Shown: positions 16,134-24,769 of the stretch, one piece after another | Numbering within the stretch: the stretch's first letter is position 1 | Layout: the number at the start of each line of letters is the position of its first letter | Assembly: GCA_964384215.1 (NCBI GenBank) | Contig: CAYLLB010000004.1 | Coordinates: forward strand, 62,001-126,000 | Direction of reading: 5' to 3' | DNA length: 64,000 nucleotides | Source of the DNA: JAJFUV01 sp964384215 | Lineage (GTDB): Bacteria; Acidobacteriota; Terriglobia; Bryobacterales; Bryobacteraceae | Program-made: the position numbers and the translations under genes | Notes under the pieces: generated by a model | What the model was told of the DNA's origin: nothing | What the model saw: the letters and a program-made list of their open reading frames with translations, nothing else | Database searches by the model: none

Positions 16134-18146
16134 ATGATCGACGCGTCCAATACGAAAGCGCTCCCTGAAAATGCTTACAAGCCCCTCGCCGAGGGCGAGG
16201 TGTATTCGCCGGTGATCCCCCCCGAAAGCCGGGTGCCGGAGTCCTCCTGGCGGGCCATCCTGTGGGGCACGTTCTTCTGCATCGTCTTCAGCGTGGCCGC
16301 CGCCTACTCGGGGCTAAAGGTGGGGCAGGTGATGGAAGCCGCCATCCCCATCTCGATTCTCGCCATCGGCCTGGCACGCGTGTATCGCAGGCGCTCGACG
16401 CTGCTCGAGAACGTCATCATAACCGCCATCGGCGGTGCCGCGGGAAGCGTGGTGGCGGGCGCCATCTTCACGCTGCCGGCCCTTTACATCCTCAAGCTGG
16501 ATCCGCACCCGGTGCAGTCCATCTTCATCTGCGTGGCGGGCGGTTGTCTGGGTGTCCTGTTCCTCATCCCGCTGCGGCGCTACTTCGTCCGCGACATGCA
16601 CGGGAAGTTCCCCTATCCGGAAGCTACGGCCATTACCGAGGTGCTGATCACAGGCGAGAAGGGCGGTTCGCAGGCCAAGCTGCTGCTGGAGGCGACGGCC
16701 ATTGCCGGCATCTACGATTTTCTGGTCACCACGTTCCAGGTATGGAAAGAGTTCATCGACTTTCAGTTCGTGCCCTTCATGCGGCAGGCGGCTGAGCGGG
16801 CGAAGATCGTGACCAGCTTCGATGCCATCGGATTCATTCTGGGCCTGGGATACGTGATGGGTCTGCGCAGCTCGATGATCCTGTGCGCGGGCGGTGTGCT
16901 CGCGAACTTCGTTTTCGTGCCCCTCATCTGGATGATCGGCAGCCATCTCGCCGACACGGCGGTGTATCCGGCATCCTTGCCGATCGCCAAGATGACCGCC
17001 ACGCAGATCTTCCGCGGCTACGTACGATTTATCGGCGTGGGCGCCATTGCCACCGCCGGCATCTTCGGCATCGTGAAGTCGCTGCGCATCGTGGCGGGGG
17101 CGTTCGCCATCGCCGGCCGTACATTCCGTCACGGCGAGCCTGCGGGAACCGTACGCACGGACCGCGACATGTCCATGATGACGGTCCTGCTCGGGGTGAT
17201 CCTATCGGCGCTGGCGGTGGCCGTTTTCCTGGGTACGCTACATGGCGGATGGGCTGCCATCGGCATCGGCTTGCTGCTCGCGTTGTTGTTCTCCTTCTTC
17301 TTCACGTCGGTGGCCGCCAACGCCATCGCCACCACGGCGCGGAATCCGATTTCCGGCATGACCATGCTCACCATCATCATTTCGAGCGTGGTGCTCCTTC
17401 GGTTCGGCATGTCCGGCCCGACCGGGATGTTCTTCGTGATGGCCATCGCCGGCATGGTGTGCACGGCGCTGGCGGTGTCGGGACAGGCAATCACGGATTT
17501 CAAGACCGGATACTGGCTTGGTTCGACACCCGCCGAACAGCAGAAAGTGAAATTCCTCGGCGTGCTGGTTTCGGCGACGGCGGCGGGACTCACCATCGTG
17601 TTGCTGGCCAAGGCCTTCCAATTCGGTGAAGCTGCGCCGGGCGACCTGCGGGTGGTGCTGGCGGCGCCGCAGGCGTCCATTATGAAAGAGCTTGTGGTCG
17701 GGTTCATGGGACAGCAGCCGGTGGCCTACATCCTGTTTGGAGCCGGCGCCATGGTAGCGCTGATCATGGAGATGCTCGGCGCGCCTTCGCTGATCTTTGC
17801 GCTGGGCATGTACCTGCCGCTCGAATTGAACACGCCGGCGCTGGTGGGCGGCGTGCTGGCGCACTATCTCGGCAAGCGTAGCGAAAAGCTGGGCGGCGCC
17901 CGCGGCAGTTCAGTGCGGGAGCGCGGCGTGATCATCGCCAGCGGTCTGATGGCTGGCGGCGCGCTGGGCGGGGTGTTCGGCGCGGCTTTGCGGCTGGTTC
18001 CCGGGTACGCCGAAAGCTGGATCAAAACGCCGTTCTACGACAACGACACTGCCGCCCAGCTCGTCTCGGCCGCCTTGTTCATCGGCCTGTGCGCCTACGT
18101 TTGGTACGGCGCGCAGCGCCGGGTTACCGAAGGAGACAACTCATGA
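16134..18146 (+). CDS. OPT family oligopeptide transporter
   Basis: 670 residues with about 14-16 hydrophobic spans. The family signature is visible near the N-terminus (WRAILWGTFFCIVFSVAAAY, then SGLKVGQVMEAAIPISI) and again around LGMYLPLELNTPALVGGVLAHYL. Prokaryotic OPT proteins import peptides or metal-chelate compounds with protons. Its last codon overlaps the ATG of the next gene (ATGA), so the two are translationally coupled. The partner looks like a metallopeptidase, which supports peptide uptake followed by hydrolysis. It follows the potassium importer by 58 bases but probably has its own promoter. Confidence 0.92.
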   Translation: MIDASNTKALPENAYKPLAEGEVYSPVIPPESRVPESSWRAILWGTFFCIVFSVAAAYSGLKVGQVMEAAIPISILAIGLARVYRRRSTLLENVIITAIGGAAGSVVAGAIFTLPALYILKLDPHPVQSIFICVAGGCLGVLFLIPLRRYFVRDMHGKFPYPEATAITEVLITGEKGGSQAKLLLEATAIAGIYDFLVTTFQVWKEFIDFQFVPFMRQAAERAKIVTSFDAIGFILGLGYVMGLRSSMILCAGGVLANFVFVPLIWMIGSHLADTAVYPASLPIAKMTATQIFRGYVRFIGVGAIATAGIFGIVKSLRIVAGAFAIAGRTFRHGEPAGTVRTDRDMSMMTVLLGVILSALAVAVFLGTLHGGWAAIGIGLLLALLFSFFFTSVAANAIATTARNPISGMTMLTIIISSVVLLRFGMSGPTGMFFVMAIAGMVCTALAVSGQAITDFKTGYWLGSTPAEQQKVKFLGVLVSATAAGLTIVLLAKAFQFGEAAPGDLRVVLAAPQASIMKELVVGFMGQQPVAYILFGAGAMVALIMEMLGAPSLIFALGMYLPLELNTPALVGGVLAHYLGKRSEKLGGARGSSVRERGVIIASGLMAGGALGGVFGAALRLVPGYAESWIKTPFYDNDTAAQLVSAALFIGLCAYVWYGAQRRVTEGDNS

Positions 18147-19456
18147 ATGCGCAGTTCAACGAACTGGTGGGGAACGCCATCCTGGGGATCGACACCCTGT
18201 GGGGCGGCGACGTGATGTCGGCCAGCGGCACCGGCCGGTTCATTGCGGACTGCTGGTTCTCCGACGAGGCCATGCCTCTCGCCTATACGCACCCGGCCGC
18301 GGCGCGGTTGCGGGAGAGCGGCGGCATCCTCGCGAGCAACGCCGATCGCGAGGCCGTGAAGGCCTACATCGACGGTGTGGACGTTCCGGGTACGATCCGC
18401 GCCTTTTGCGAAGTAGCGCGGAGCACGCCCGGCCTTCGGGGGGAGTACCTGCAGGGCTTGGCGCTGTGCTTCGAGACGATGTGGGAGATGGCCCAGGAAG
18501 CGCTCGGCGAGGGCCCGGCCGTTCCGTACAGCCGGTGCGTGCGCGCCTGCATCGGCGCAGACCCGTCGCCGTCCGATCCCGGCCCGAAGCGCCAGCGCGT
18601 CGCCGAGTTGCTCGACAGGGCAGGGTATCGATCAGTGCCGGAATGGCGCCGGGACCATCGCGCGCCCCTGGCCAGCGTGCGTTTGCTCGGCGAAGCGTTT
18701 ATCGCGCAATTCGACCGGCTCGCCGCGCGTCACGTTGCGGAGTATCTACCGGCTGAACTGCGCGCCGTGCCTCGCGCCAACATCGAGTTCCTGCCTATCA
18801 AGGACGCCTGGTTTTCCGGATCGATGAACTACCTCGGCCGCAAGCGCAATTCCGACGGCAGTCCACAGTACGAGGCCAGTTACGAGATCAACTCGTCGCT
18901 CGAAATCTCGATCGCGGAGTTCGCGCAACTGGTGAGCCACGAAGTCGTGCCCGGCCACGTGACCACGTTCGCGTACCTGCAGAACCTCTACGTGCGCGGC
19001 GAGGTGGGCTTCGAGGCCTCGGTCCTTACCATGAACACACGCGCCGCCGCGCTGTTCGAAGGTATCGCCAACAACGCCATCCTCATGGCTTACGGCGTGA
19101 CGGAGGTGTCCGAGTTGCCGGAAGAGGATCTGCAGATCGGCGTGCTGCTCGCGCTGCTGCAGGACGACGCCAAAAACCAAGCCTCGTACCTGACCTGGCA
19201 GGAGGGGTGGCCGCAGGCGGAGGTTGCCCAGGTGCTTCAACGGGATTACCTGGTGACGGAAGAACGCGCCGACAAGCTCTCCGGCGCCTGGGGTCGGCAC
19301 CCGCTGCTCGGCCGCATGTACCTGCCGGCCTATCGCGCGGGAACCGAAAAGGTGGCTGCATGGCGGCGCCAGTACCGCCCGGAGAAGCTGCTTCCCGCTC
19401 TTTACGGTTGCCGCGGCTTGGTGGACATCACGACGCTGCCTAACGTTTTGCGATAA
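18143..19456 (+). CDS. Putative zinc metallopeptidase, DUF885-like
   Basis: 437 residues; the start ATG overlaps the OPT stop (ATGA) and follows AGGAG, so the longer open frame from 18089 is rejected. The strongest feature is SHEVVPGHVTTFAYLQ (about residue 260), an H-E-x-x-x-G-H arrangement like that of DUF885 and M32-like peptidases, followed about 60 residues on by LFEGIANNAI, which could supply the third metal ligand (Glu). No signal peptide, so it is cytoplasmic. Coupling to a peptide transporter suggests it cleaves imported peptides. The remainder is helical and unfamiliar. Its 3' end overlaps the convergent gene by 17 bases. Confidence 0.7.
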   Translation: MNAQFNELVGNAILGIDTLWGGDVMSASGTGRFIADCWFSDEAMPLAYTHPAAARLRESGGILASNADREAVKAYIDGVDVPGTIRAFCEVARSTPGLRGEYLQGLALCFETMWEMAQEALGEGPAVPYSRCVRACIGADPSPSDPGPKRQRVAELLDRAGYRSVPEWRRDHRAPLASVRLLGEAFIAQFDRLAARHVAEYLPAELRAVPRANIEFLPIKDAWFSGSMNYLGRKRNSDGSPQYEASYEINSSLEISIAEFAQLVSHEVVPGHVTTFAYLQNLYVRGEVGFEASVLTMNTRAAALFEGIANNAILMAYGVTEVSELPEEDLQIGVLLALLQDDAKNQASYLTWQEGWPQAEVAQVLQRDYLVTEERADKLSGAWGRHPLLGRMYLPAYRAGTEKVAAWRRQYRPEKLLPALYGCRGLVDITTLPNVLR

Positions 19457-20816
19457 AGCCTACCACCGCGAGGTCGTAATCGGTGTAAGTGCGTAGTGTT
19501 CCCCGCAGCCAGAGTAGCGCGTAACGTTTGCTCTTCCAGATGGGCACCACGGGCCGGATATTATCGGCGGTGGAATCCTTGGTGACCGCTGTCCAGGTCC
19601 AGGTAGCTCCGTCGCTCTTCGTCACTCCGCGGAAGATCTCCCAGTGGCGTTTGCCATCGGCTTTGCTGACCAGCGGCTGGCCGGAGGCCGGGTGGACGTT
19701 CGTCGAGATGTAAACGATGTCGGGATCCTCCGGGTCGAGAGCAATGAGACCCGTGTAGTCGTCCTCGCCGCGATAGAGTTGGCTGCCTGCATAAGCGATC
19801 TCGTGATCCACCCAACGCTTGCCGGTCCAGCGGGCGTAACGGTAGCGATGATCGGCGCCCACTTCGCCTTCCGGATCCTTCAACGTTCCTTTACGGACCG
19901 AATACGCTACCCAGGGGCGTCCCTTGCCGTCCAGGTGCATATCGGACATCCAGGCAACGTTCCGGCTGTTGCCGCGGTAGATGAGCGTGCCTTCGCCCGG
20001 GTGGCGCAAGCCCGGCGAGAGCGCGCGGATCGGCGCGCCGTCGCTTTTGTGCAGCATTCCGTCGCGGTAGTACATGTGATAGACGCTGGTGTCGTAGCTG
20101 AAGGGCGTGCTCTCGCTGTAAAACATGTGAATGGTGTCGCGCCCGTCGGAGGCGTACTTCACGTAAGGCCGCCGCGGCGCGGTGTCGGGGAAGTCGAGGA
20201 ATATGCCGCCCATCTTCCAACTCGCGCCCAGATCGTCTGACCAAGCATAGGAAGGCTTGTTCGAGGCGTTGTAGCCCCGAAAAAAGTTGTAAATACGGCC
20301 GGCGCCTTTGTTCTCACGTGACAGGAAATGCAGGTTCGAATAGGTGATGCGCGAGACCTCGCTGGGCACCAGGACCTGCTCGGGATCCCAGGCCGTGGCG
20401 TCATGCGGGTTCGTGGAAATGCGGTACAGGATACGGTTGTCGCGGCCATGATTGGTGTAGACGGCCAAGTAGCGGCCGTCGGGGCGGACCAGCAGGGCCG
20501 GCGCGTTGTGGTCGTCTTGCGCAAGTTTGCCGCGGGAGGTGAGCAGCAGCTTGTCGTGAAGTTCGAAGCGCGTGAGCTTGCCCGACTCCAGGTCGTAGCT
20601 CACAACCTCGATGTCACCTTTCCGCGAGGGATCGCGGACCCCGCTGGCCACGGATCCGATGAGGAGTCTGCTGCCGTCTATCACGGCGCGTTCGTCCTGA
20701 AACCAACACCAGCCGCCGTCGTCGTTAAAGGTTCCAACGCCGGCGGCGGCCAGCGTTCCGCTAGATGCCAGAGCTACCGCGATCAATGCGCGTGTCGTCC
20801 AGTTCCCCATCGACAC
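19440..20816 (-). CDS. Secreted BNR-repeat (sialidase-like propeller) protein
   Basis: 458 residues with signal peptide (WTTRALIAVALASSGTLAAAG). After cleavage the protein begins GTFNDDGGWCWFQDERAVIDG, the characteristic opening of the BNR-4 family of five-bladed propellers. Asp-box-like repeats follow (PDGRYLAVYTNHGRD, DDLGASWKMGG, RDGMLHKSDG). The fold is shared with sialidases and some polysaccharide lyases, and acidobacterial genomes carry many copies near glycan genes. No sialidase arginine triad can be assigned. ATG at 20816 or the ATG two codons later are both possible. Confidence 0.8.
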   Translation of the reverse strand: MSMGNWTTRALIAVALASSGTLAAAGVGTFNDDGGWCWFQDERAVIDGSRLLIGSVASGVRDPSRKGDIEVVSYDLESGKLTRFELHDKLLLTSRGKLAQDDHNAPALLVRPDGRYLAVYTNHGRDNRILYRISTNPHDATAWDPEQVLVPSEVSRITYSNLHFLSRENKGAGRIYNFFRGYNASNKPSYAWSDDLGASWKMGGIFLDFPDTAPRRPYVKYASDGRDTIHMFYSESTPFSYDTSVYHMYYRDGMLHKSDGAPIRALSPGLRHPGEGTLIYRGNSRNVAWMSDMHLDGKGRPWVAYSVRKGTLKDPEGEVGADHRYRYARWTGKRWVDHEIAYAGSQLYRGEDDYTGLIALDPEDPDIVYISTNVHPASGQPLVSKADGKRHWEIFRGVTKSDGATWTWTAVTKDSTADNIRPVVPIWKSKRYALLWLRGTLRTYTDYDLAVVGFIAKR

Positions 20817-20843
20817 CCAGTATAGTCGATGGGCGATGCCGGA

Positions 20844-21056
20844 CTACTGCGGCAGGATCGAAGGCGGCTCTTCCGCCCAGCCGGTTTGCACGAACAGAGT
20901 GAATAGCAGCGCCCCGACGATACTAGCGTTCAACAGGAACGCCGAGTCCAGCCCTGAGATTTTCCACGTCGCCAAGTCCTTAACCGTAATACCGAACAAA
21001 ACCGTAGCAGCGACGACGGCCGCCACGACGGCGGTTTTAGTGATCAACTGTTTCAT
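20844..21056 (-). CDS. Small two-span membrane protein (70 residues)
   Basis: 70 residues with hydrophobic spans at about 9-26 (VVAAVVAATVLFGITVKD) and 42-60 (LNASIVGALLFTLFVQTG). A GAGAGGG ribosome binding site precedes the ATG. I recognise no family. Its mRNA would carry an unusually long, hairpin-bearing leader if transcription starts near 21240. It is separate from the BNR gene by only 27 bases, so the two could be co-transcribed. Confidence 0.6.
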   Translation of the reverse strand: MKQLITKTAVVAAVVAATVLFGITVKDLATWKISGLDSAFLLNASIVGALLFTLFVQTGWAEEPPSILPQ

Positions 21057-21180
21057 TTCGTTTGCCCTCTCTTGTGTTCTTCCTTAGTTCGAGCCTGGGC
21101 ACACCTCCAGCGCCGGATATGTTGATCCTGCTTCGGAGTTGCGTCCCTCTCGATCCCGGTACCCGACCGGAGAACTGCCA

Positions 21181-21205
21181 CCCGCTTGCTGCAATTTCAA
21201 GCGGG
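21181..21205 (-). other. Stem-loop in the leader of the 70-residue membrane protein gene
   Basis: A perfect 8-base-pair stem (CCCGCTTG with CAAGCGGG) and 9-base loop, about 125 bases before the gene start. It sits in a 248-base gap between divergent genes that holds further GC-rich complementary segments. I could not match the leader to a known riboswitch. Confidence 0.5.
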
Positions 21206-21286
21206 CCGTTCTATTTGTAAAGACGATCCAGGATCGAGAATGGTTCTGGCCTTGAGGTTAATGTTGCGTAAACCAATACTGGGCTC

Positions 21287-21295
21287 TGCTATACT
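21287..21295 (+). promoter_or_regulatory. Extended -10 promoter for the lipoprotein gene at 21305
   Basis: TGC followed by TATACT fits an extended -10 (TGnTATAAT). Transcription would start about 21302, almost at the GTG start codon, and no ribosome binding site is present, so the mRNA is probably nearly leaderless. Confidence 0.5.
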
Positions 21296-21304
21296 CACAA
21301 ATTC

Positions 21305-21847
21305 GTGCGTTCAATCCTCTGTTTCACGCTGTTGTGCCTGCTTGCCGCGGCGGGTTGCCACCGCGCACCGGAGTGGTACTCGATGCCCGAGCAGCGCCAG
21401 TCTTTCACCGGTGACGAACCTTCACCGGTTGCTGGCCGTATGTTTCGAATGGGCGACCCGAACGTCGCAAGTTACCTGGTCAAGGACGTTCCCAACGGTC
21501 CGGAAGGGGCGCCGTGGCGATGGGTCTACGAGCGGCCGGAATTCCGGTTCTTGATCACCGATCCTCACGACTTGAGCTTCTTCATGGACTTCGCGTTGCC
21601 GGACGAGACCTTCAAACAGACCGGACCCGTGACTTTCTCCTTATTTATCAATGGGAAAGCTTTCAAGAAGTTGCGTTTCACCAAGCCCGGCCAACTGCGG
21701 CTGGAGGAGCCTGTTCCGCCGGAGTTGCTCAAAGCTGATGCCTTGAACGACGTGGCGATCGAAGTAAATCCGGTATGGGTGGCTCCCGCCGACGGTGCCA
21801 AGCTGGGTTTCATCCTGTCGAGCGCCGGTTTCAGTAAGTCAAAGTAA
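21305..21847 (+). CDS. Putative lipoprotein, function unknown
   Basis: 180 residues from a GTG. The start MRSILCFTLLCLLAAAGCHRAP is a lipoprotein signal with lipobox AAGC, which fixes the start even though no ribosome binding site is visible. The mature part looks like one beta-sandwich domain (FRFLITDPHDLSFFMDFALPD; VTFSLFINGKAFKKLRFTKP; LNDVAIEVNPVW), similar in style to carbohydrate-binding or jelly-roll modules. No confident family. The spacing to the extended -10 suggests a near-leaderless transcript. Confidence 0.72.
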   Translation: MRSILCFTLLCLLAAAGCHRAPEWYSMPEQRQSFTGDEPSPVAGRMFRMGDPNVASYLVKDVPNGPEGAPWRWVYERPEFRFLITDPHDLSFFMDFALPDETFKQTGPVTFSLFINGKAFKKLRFTKPGQLRLEEPVPPELLKADALNDVAIEVNPVWVAPADGAKLGFILSSAGFSKSK

Positions 21848-21939
21848 ACCGGAGATGCGCCTGGAGCAACTTTTTTCTTGCTAAGTGCCTTGCATTCCTG
21901 TAAATTGTGGGCTGTCGTCTTCAAACAGGAGGAAGGTAC

Positions 21940-22353
21940 ATGTTCTGCAGTCACTGTGGTGCCCAGACACCCGACGGAGTTCCTTTCTGCGCCAGTTGTG
22001 GTGCACCAACCGGCGCCGCGCAACCCGTCCAACAGCCTGCTCCCGAGCCGGGTCCCGCGCCGGAAGCTTTTGCGCCGGCCGCCGCGCCTGCGCAACCGGC
22101 GGCGGCAGGCGTCGCGCCTAAGTCGAAAATGGTTGCGGCGTTGCTGGGAATCTTTGTCGGCGCGTTCGGCGTGCACCGGTTCTACCTCGGCTACAATCCG
22201 ATCGGAATCGCCCAACTGGTTCTCGGGGTGTTGGGCATTGTGACTTGCGGTATCACGACACTGATCTCGGCCGTCTGGGGTCTGGTCGAGGGCATCCTGA
22301 TTTTGACGGGCAGCATCAACAAGGATGCCGCGGGGCGGCCGCTGGCCGAGTGA
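21940..22353 (+). CDS. Zinc-ribbon and TM2-domain membrane protein
   Basis: 137 residues from the ATG preceded by AGGAGGAAGG; a longer frame from 21907 is rejected. Residues 2-22 are a double-knuckle zinc ribbon (FCSHCGAQTPDG...FCASCGAP), followed by a Pro/Ala linker, then a TM2 domain with two membrane spans and the family signature GAFGVHRFYLGYNPIGIAQLV. TM2 proteins are small membrane proteins of poorly known role. The stop overlaps the GTG of the next gene (GTGA), so the two form a translationally coupled pair. Confidence 0.88.
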   Translation: MFCSHCGAQTPDGVPFCASCGAPTGAAQPVQQPAPEPGPAPEAFAPAAAPAQPAAAGVAPKSKMVAALLGIFVGAFGVHRFYLGYNPIGIAQLVLGVLGIVTCGITTLISAVWGLVEGILILTGSINKDAAGRPLAE

Positions 22354-22651
22354 CGCGTACGATGCGGTTTTGGCGCACGGCTGCCATCGTCTCCGGGCTT
22401 GTTGCGCTGGCCCTGGTGCCTACGCGTGGCTGGAACATGCGCCAACGGTTTGCCTATTCCGCAACCTGGTCGGGCTGCGCTGTCCGGGGTGTGGAATGAC
22501 GCACGCCCTTTCGGCGCTGCTGCACGGCGAATTCGCACGGGCGTTTCTCTATAACAAGCTGGTGGTGGTCGCTTTCCCGGCGCTCGTCGGCGTGGTGCTG
22601 TACGACGTAACCGCTTGGGCGAGAAGCGGCAGACGAATCCCTAAACTTTAG
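22350..22651 (+). pseudogene. DUF2752 membrane protein gene with an apparent single-base frameshift
   Basis: The coupled start (GTG 22350 or ATG 22362) reads TMRFWRTAAIVSGLVALALVPTRG, a normal N-terminal membrane span, and then leaves the family in that frame, stopping at 22499. The -1 frame from about 22430 reads CLFRNLVGLRCPGCGMTHA and ALLHGEF...AFLYNKLVVV, the DUF2752 core, to the TAG at 22649. Joined, the two halves make an ordinary 100-residue DUF2752 protein. One missing base between about 22425 and 22455 explains this. It could be a sequencing error, a real inactivation or a programmed shift. The family forms small membrane proteins, often beside TM2 genes as here. Confidence 0.75.
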
Positions 22652-22677
22652 TATAGATTTCGCCGATATAGTCACAC

Positions 22678-23847
22678 GTGGAGGAAGTGTCTCACCTCTC
22701 GCTGACGCGGCTCGACCCCGTGGAAGACACAGTGGAAGAATGGACCTCCGGATCGGGATCGCACTCGCAGGCCGTTCTCACGCCCGCTGAGATGTTTGCC
22801 TACATGGACCGGTCGCCGACCGTGCTGATTGTGGATTCCCAGGAAGTGAACCGGCGAGTCATGCGGGGCATGTTGAAGCAGGAGCCCTACCGCATACTGG
22901 AAGCGGGACAAGCCATGGATGCCATCTCCATCCTGGAGCACGAGCGGGTGGACTTGGTCATTCTAGACCTGATGATGCCGGGAATCAGCGGCTTGGAGTT
23001 GTGCCGCCGCATCAAGTCCAGCCGGCGAACGCAACTGCTGCCGGTGCTAATGCTTACCAGCGTTCAGGGCATTGAAAGCGAAGTAGCCGGTTTGGCTTCC
23101 GGAGCCGACGAATTTCTGAATCGCCCGCTGCATCCCACCGTGGTGCGCACCCGCATTCGCGCCATGTTGCGCAATAAGGCGGCGGTGGACTCTCTCGATG
23201 AAGCCGAAACCATTCTGTTCGCACTGGCGCAGGCCGTCGAACAGCGTGACCCATACACGGCCGGTCACTGCGATAGGCTCTCACGCTATGCCGTCGAATT
23301 GGGCAACGCATTGGGCCTCCCCCGGCCCCAATTGCTTGCATTGCATCGCGGCGGGTTTCTGCACGACATCGGCAAAATCAGCGTACCGGACTCCATTCTG
23401 TTCAAGAAGAGCCGCCTCAACGAAGACGAGTGGACCCTAATGCGCTCCCATACCGTGCGTGGCGAGGCCATTTGCCGTCCCATGAAAAACCTGGCTCCGG
23501 TGCTGCCCATCATCCGGAACCATCATGAACGCTGGGATGGGTCCGGCTATCCGGACCAGCTACGAGGTGAGTCCATCCCACTGCTGGCGCGGATTCTTCA
23601 GATCGCCGACATTTACGATGCGCTTACCACGGAGCGCCCATACAAGGCGGCCCTGAACACGCACGAAGCCCTGGAAATACTCGCCGCCGAAACGCGCAAC
23701 GGGTGGCGCGATCCGGAACTGACGGCTTTGTTTGCCGAACTGATCGAACGCGGCATATTCCAGCACTCGACGCCGGCCGCCGCGGACGAGGAACTGCGCA
23801 AGATGGAGACATCGCTCCTTCACATGGGGCGCAGTGTCATGGATTGA
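22678..23847 (+). CDS. Response regulator with HD-GYP c-di-GMP phosphodiesterase output domain
   Basis: 389 residues from a GTG with no ribosome binding site; later starts (for example ATG 22792) would still keep the receiver domain. The receiver domain covers about 47-165, with phospho-acceptor Asp97 in LVILDLMMPGISG; the usual conserved Lys is Arg (EFLNRPLHP). The HD-GYP domain covers about 180-375 and retains its metal and signature residues: GHCDRLSRYAVELG, GGFLHDIGKISVPD, HHERWDGSGYPDQLRGE and IADIYDALTTERPYK. This should degrade c-di-GMP when phosphorylated. No sensor kinase lies beside it. It is convergent with a GGDEF gene, so the pair may set local c-di-GMP. Confidence 0.93.
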   Translation: MEEVSHLSLTRLDPVEDTVEEWTSGSGSHSQAVLTPAEMFAYMDRSPTVLIVDSQEVNRRVMRGMLKQEPYRILEAGQAMDAISILEHERVDLVILDLMMPGISGLELCRRIKSSRRTQLLPVLMLTSVQGIESEVAGLASGADEFLNRPLHPTVVRTRIRAMLRNKAAVDSLDEAETILFALAQAVEQRDPYTAGHCDRLSRYAVELGNALGLPRPQLLALHRGGFLHDIGKISVPDSILFKKSRLNEDEWTLMRSHTVRGEAICRPMKNLAPVLPIIRNHHERWDGSGYPDQLRGESIPLLARILQIADIYDALTTERPYKAALNTHEALEILAAETRNGWRDPELTALFAELIERGIFQHSTPAAADEELRKMETSLLHMGRSVMD

Positions 23848-23917
23848 CTCGATGAGCCTTCAGGGCGACCCTCCGGCAGGCCGGAGCTAGTCAACAGCGG
23901 GGTGAGCATAAACGCAG

Positions 23918-23937
23918 GGGGCGCCCGCAGGCGCCCC
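23918..23937. terminator. GC-rich hairpin between convergent HD-GYP and GGDEF genes
   Basis: GGGGCGCC-cgca-GGCGCCCC is a perfect 8-base-pair stem with a tetraloop in the 122-base gap. There is no U-run, so a bidirectional terminator or a small intergenic repeat are both possible. Confidence 0.5.
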
Positions 23938-23969
23938 AGAGGAGAGAAACCGCTGATGTCGAAGAACCC

Positions 23970-24632
23970 TTAAGCGTTGACCACGCGAAGCCTGGAGCGC
24001 ATCAAGGCGCTACTGATCGTTTTGCGGCGCCGCTTCATCTGGTACATCTTGTTGTCGGCGTCCTCAACTGCTTGTTTCAAGGAGCCTTCCTGCGCTTCAG
24101 CTATGCCCCAACTGACCGAAATTCTTGTCTTGCCGTACTGTCGCAGATGGAAATCGGCCAGACGGTGTTCGATACGCGCCATCCGCTTTTGCGCGGCATC
24201 CTGGCACTCATTCTTGAAGAAGATCACGAACTCGTCGCCACCCCAGCGGCAGGCGAAGTCTTGCTCCCTGATTGAGCCACGGATGAGTCCGCCGACACCC
24301 AACAGCACCTCGTCGCCGGCCATGTGTCCGAAGTTGTCGTTAATCTCCTTGAAATTGTCCACATCGATGACGGCGGCTACGCCGGTCACCTTAACGCCGT
24401 TCTCGAGCAGTTCGGCAAGCACAGCACGGTTGTGCAGCCCGGTCAACGGGTCAACGTTGATGGGCACCGCCCCAGCTTCAGGCTGCCGGCCACCTTTCTT
24501 GAGTTCGCTGTTGATGTGCCGCAATCGTTCGTTGTCGCGTGCCAGAAAGTCTACCACCAAGGCGACACCGGCTATGCCGAAGACTTGCGCCCACATCAGA
24601 ACGGTTTCGGGCTGGACGATGGGGTTTTGCAT
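23970..24632 (-). CDS. Diguanylate cyclase (GGDEF domain) with one membrane span
   Basis: 220 residues. One N-terminal membrane span (about 12-30, MWAQVFGIAGVALVVDFLA), a short linker, then a complete GGDEF domain starting DPLTGLHNR. The catalytic loop is intact (WGGDEF) and metal-binding residues are in place (VIDVDNFKEINDNFGHMAGDEVL). It should condense two GTP into c-di-GMP at the inner membrane. No RxxD inhibitory site is visible four residues before the GGDEF motif (sequence is REQDFACRWGGDEF, where RxxD is in fact RE-Q-D at a similar spacing), so product inhibition remains possible. No extracellular sensor domain. It is convergent with the HD-GYP gene. Confidence 0.92.
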   Translation of the reverse strand: MQNPIVQPETVLMWAQVFGIAGVALVVDFLARDNERLRHINSELKKGGRQPEAGAVPINVDPLTGLHNRAVLAELLENGVKVTGVAAVIDVDNFKEINDNFGHMAGDEVLLGVGGLIRGSIREQDFACRWGGDEFVIFFKNECQDAAQKRMARIEHRLADFHLRQYGKTRISVSWGIAEAQEGSLKQAVEDADNKMYQMKRRRKTISSALMRSRLRVVNA

Positions 24633-24751
24633 CGTTGAAATACGAATTTTAGAGGGTCACCGATGCAATGAAAATGAGCCGGAGGTCACATTTTGCGGTA
24701 GTACGTTCGATCGGGTCCGGTTGGGAGCCGAGTACTAAGTAAGCCCCCGCA

Positions 24752-24769
24752 TTGGTTCAAAAGAACCAA
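24752..24769. terminator. Hairpin over the stop codon of the exported glycine-zipper protein gene
   Basis: TTGGTTC-aaaa-GAACCAA is a perfect 7-base-pair stem covering the last codons and TGA of the minus-strand gene. It may end that transcript, though the U-run is only in the loop. Confidence 0.4.

Noticed and set aside
21057..21250. GEMM (c-di-GMP) riboswitch in the leader of the 70-residue protein, prompted by GGGACGCAA on the minus strand
   Set aside because: The rest of the GEMM consensus (upstream CACAGGGCAAAC-type block and the closing stems) is missing.
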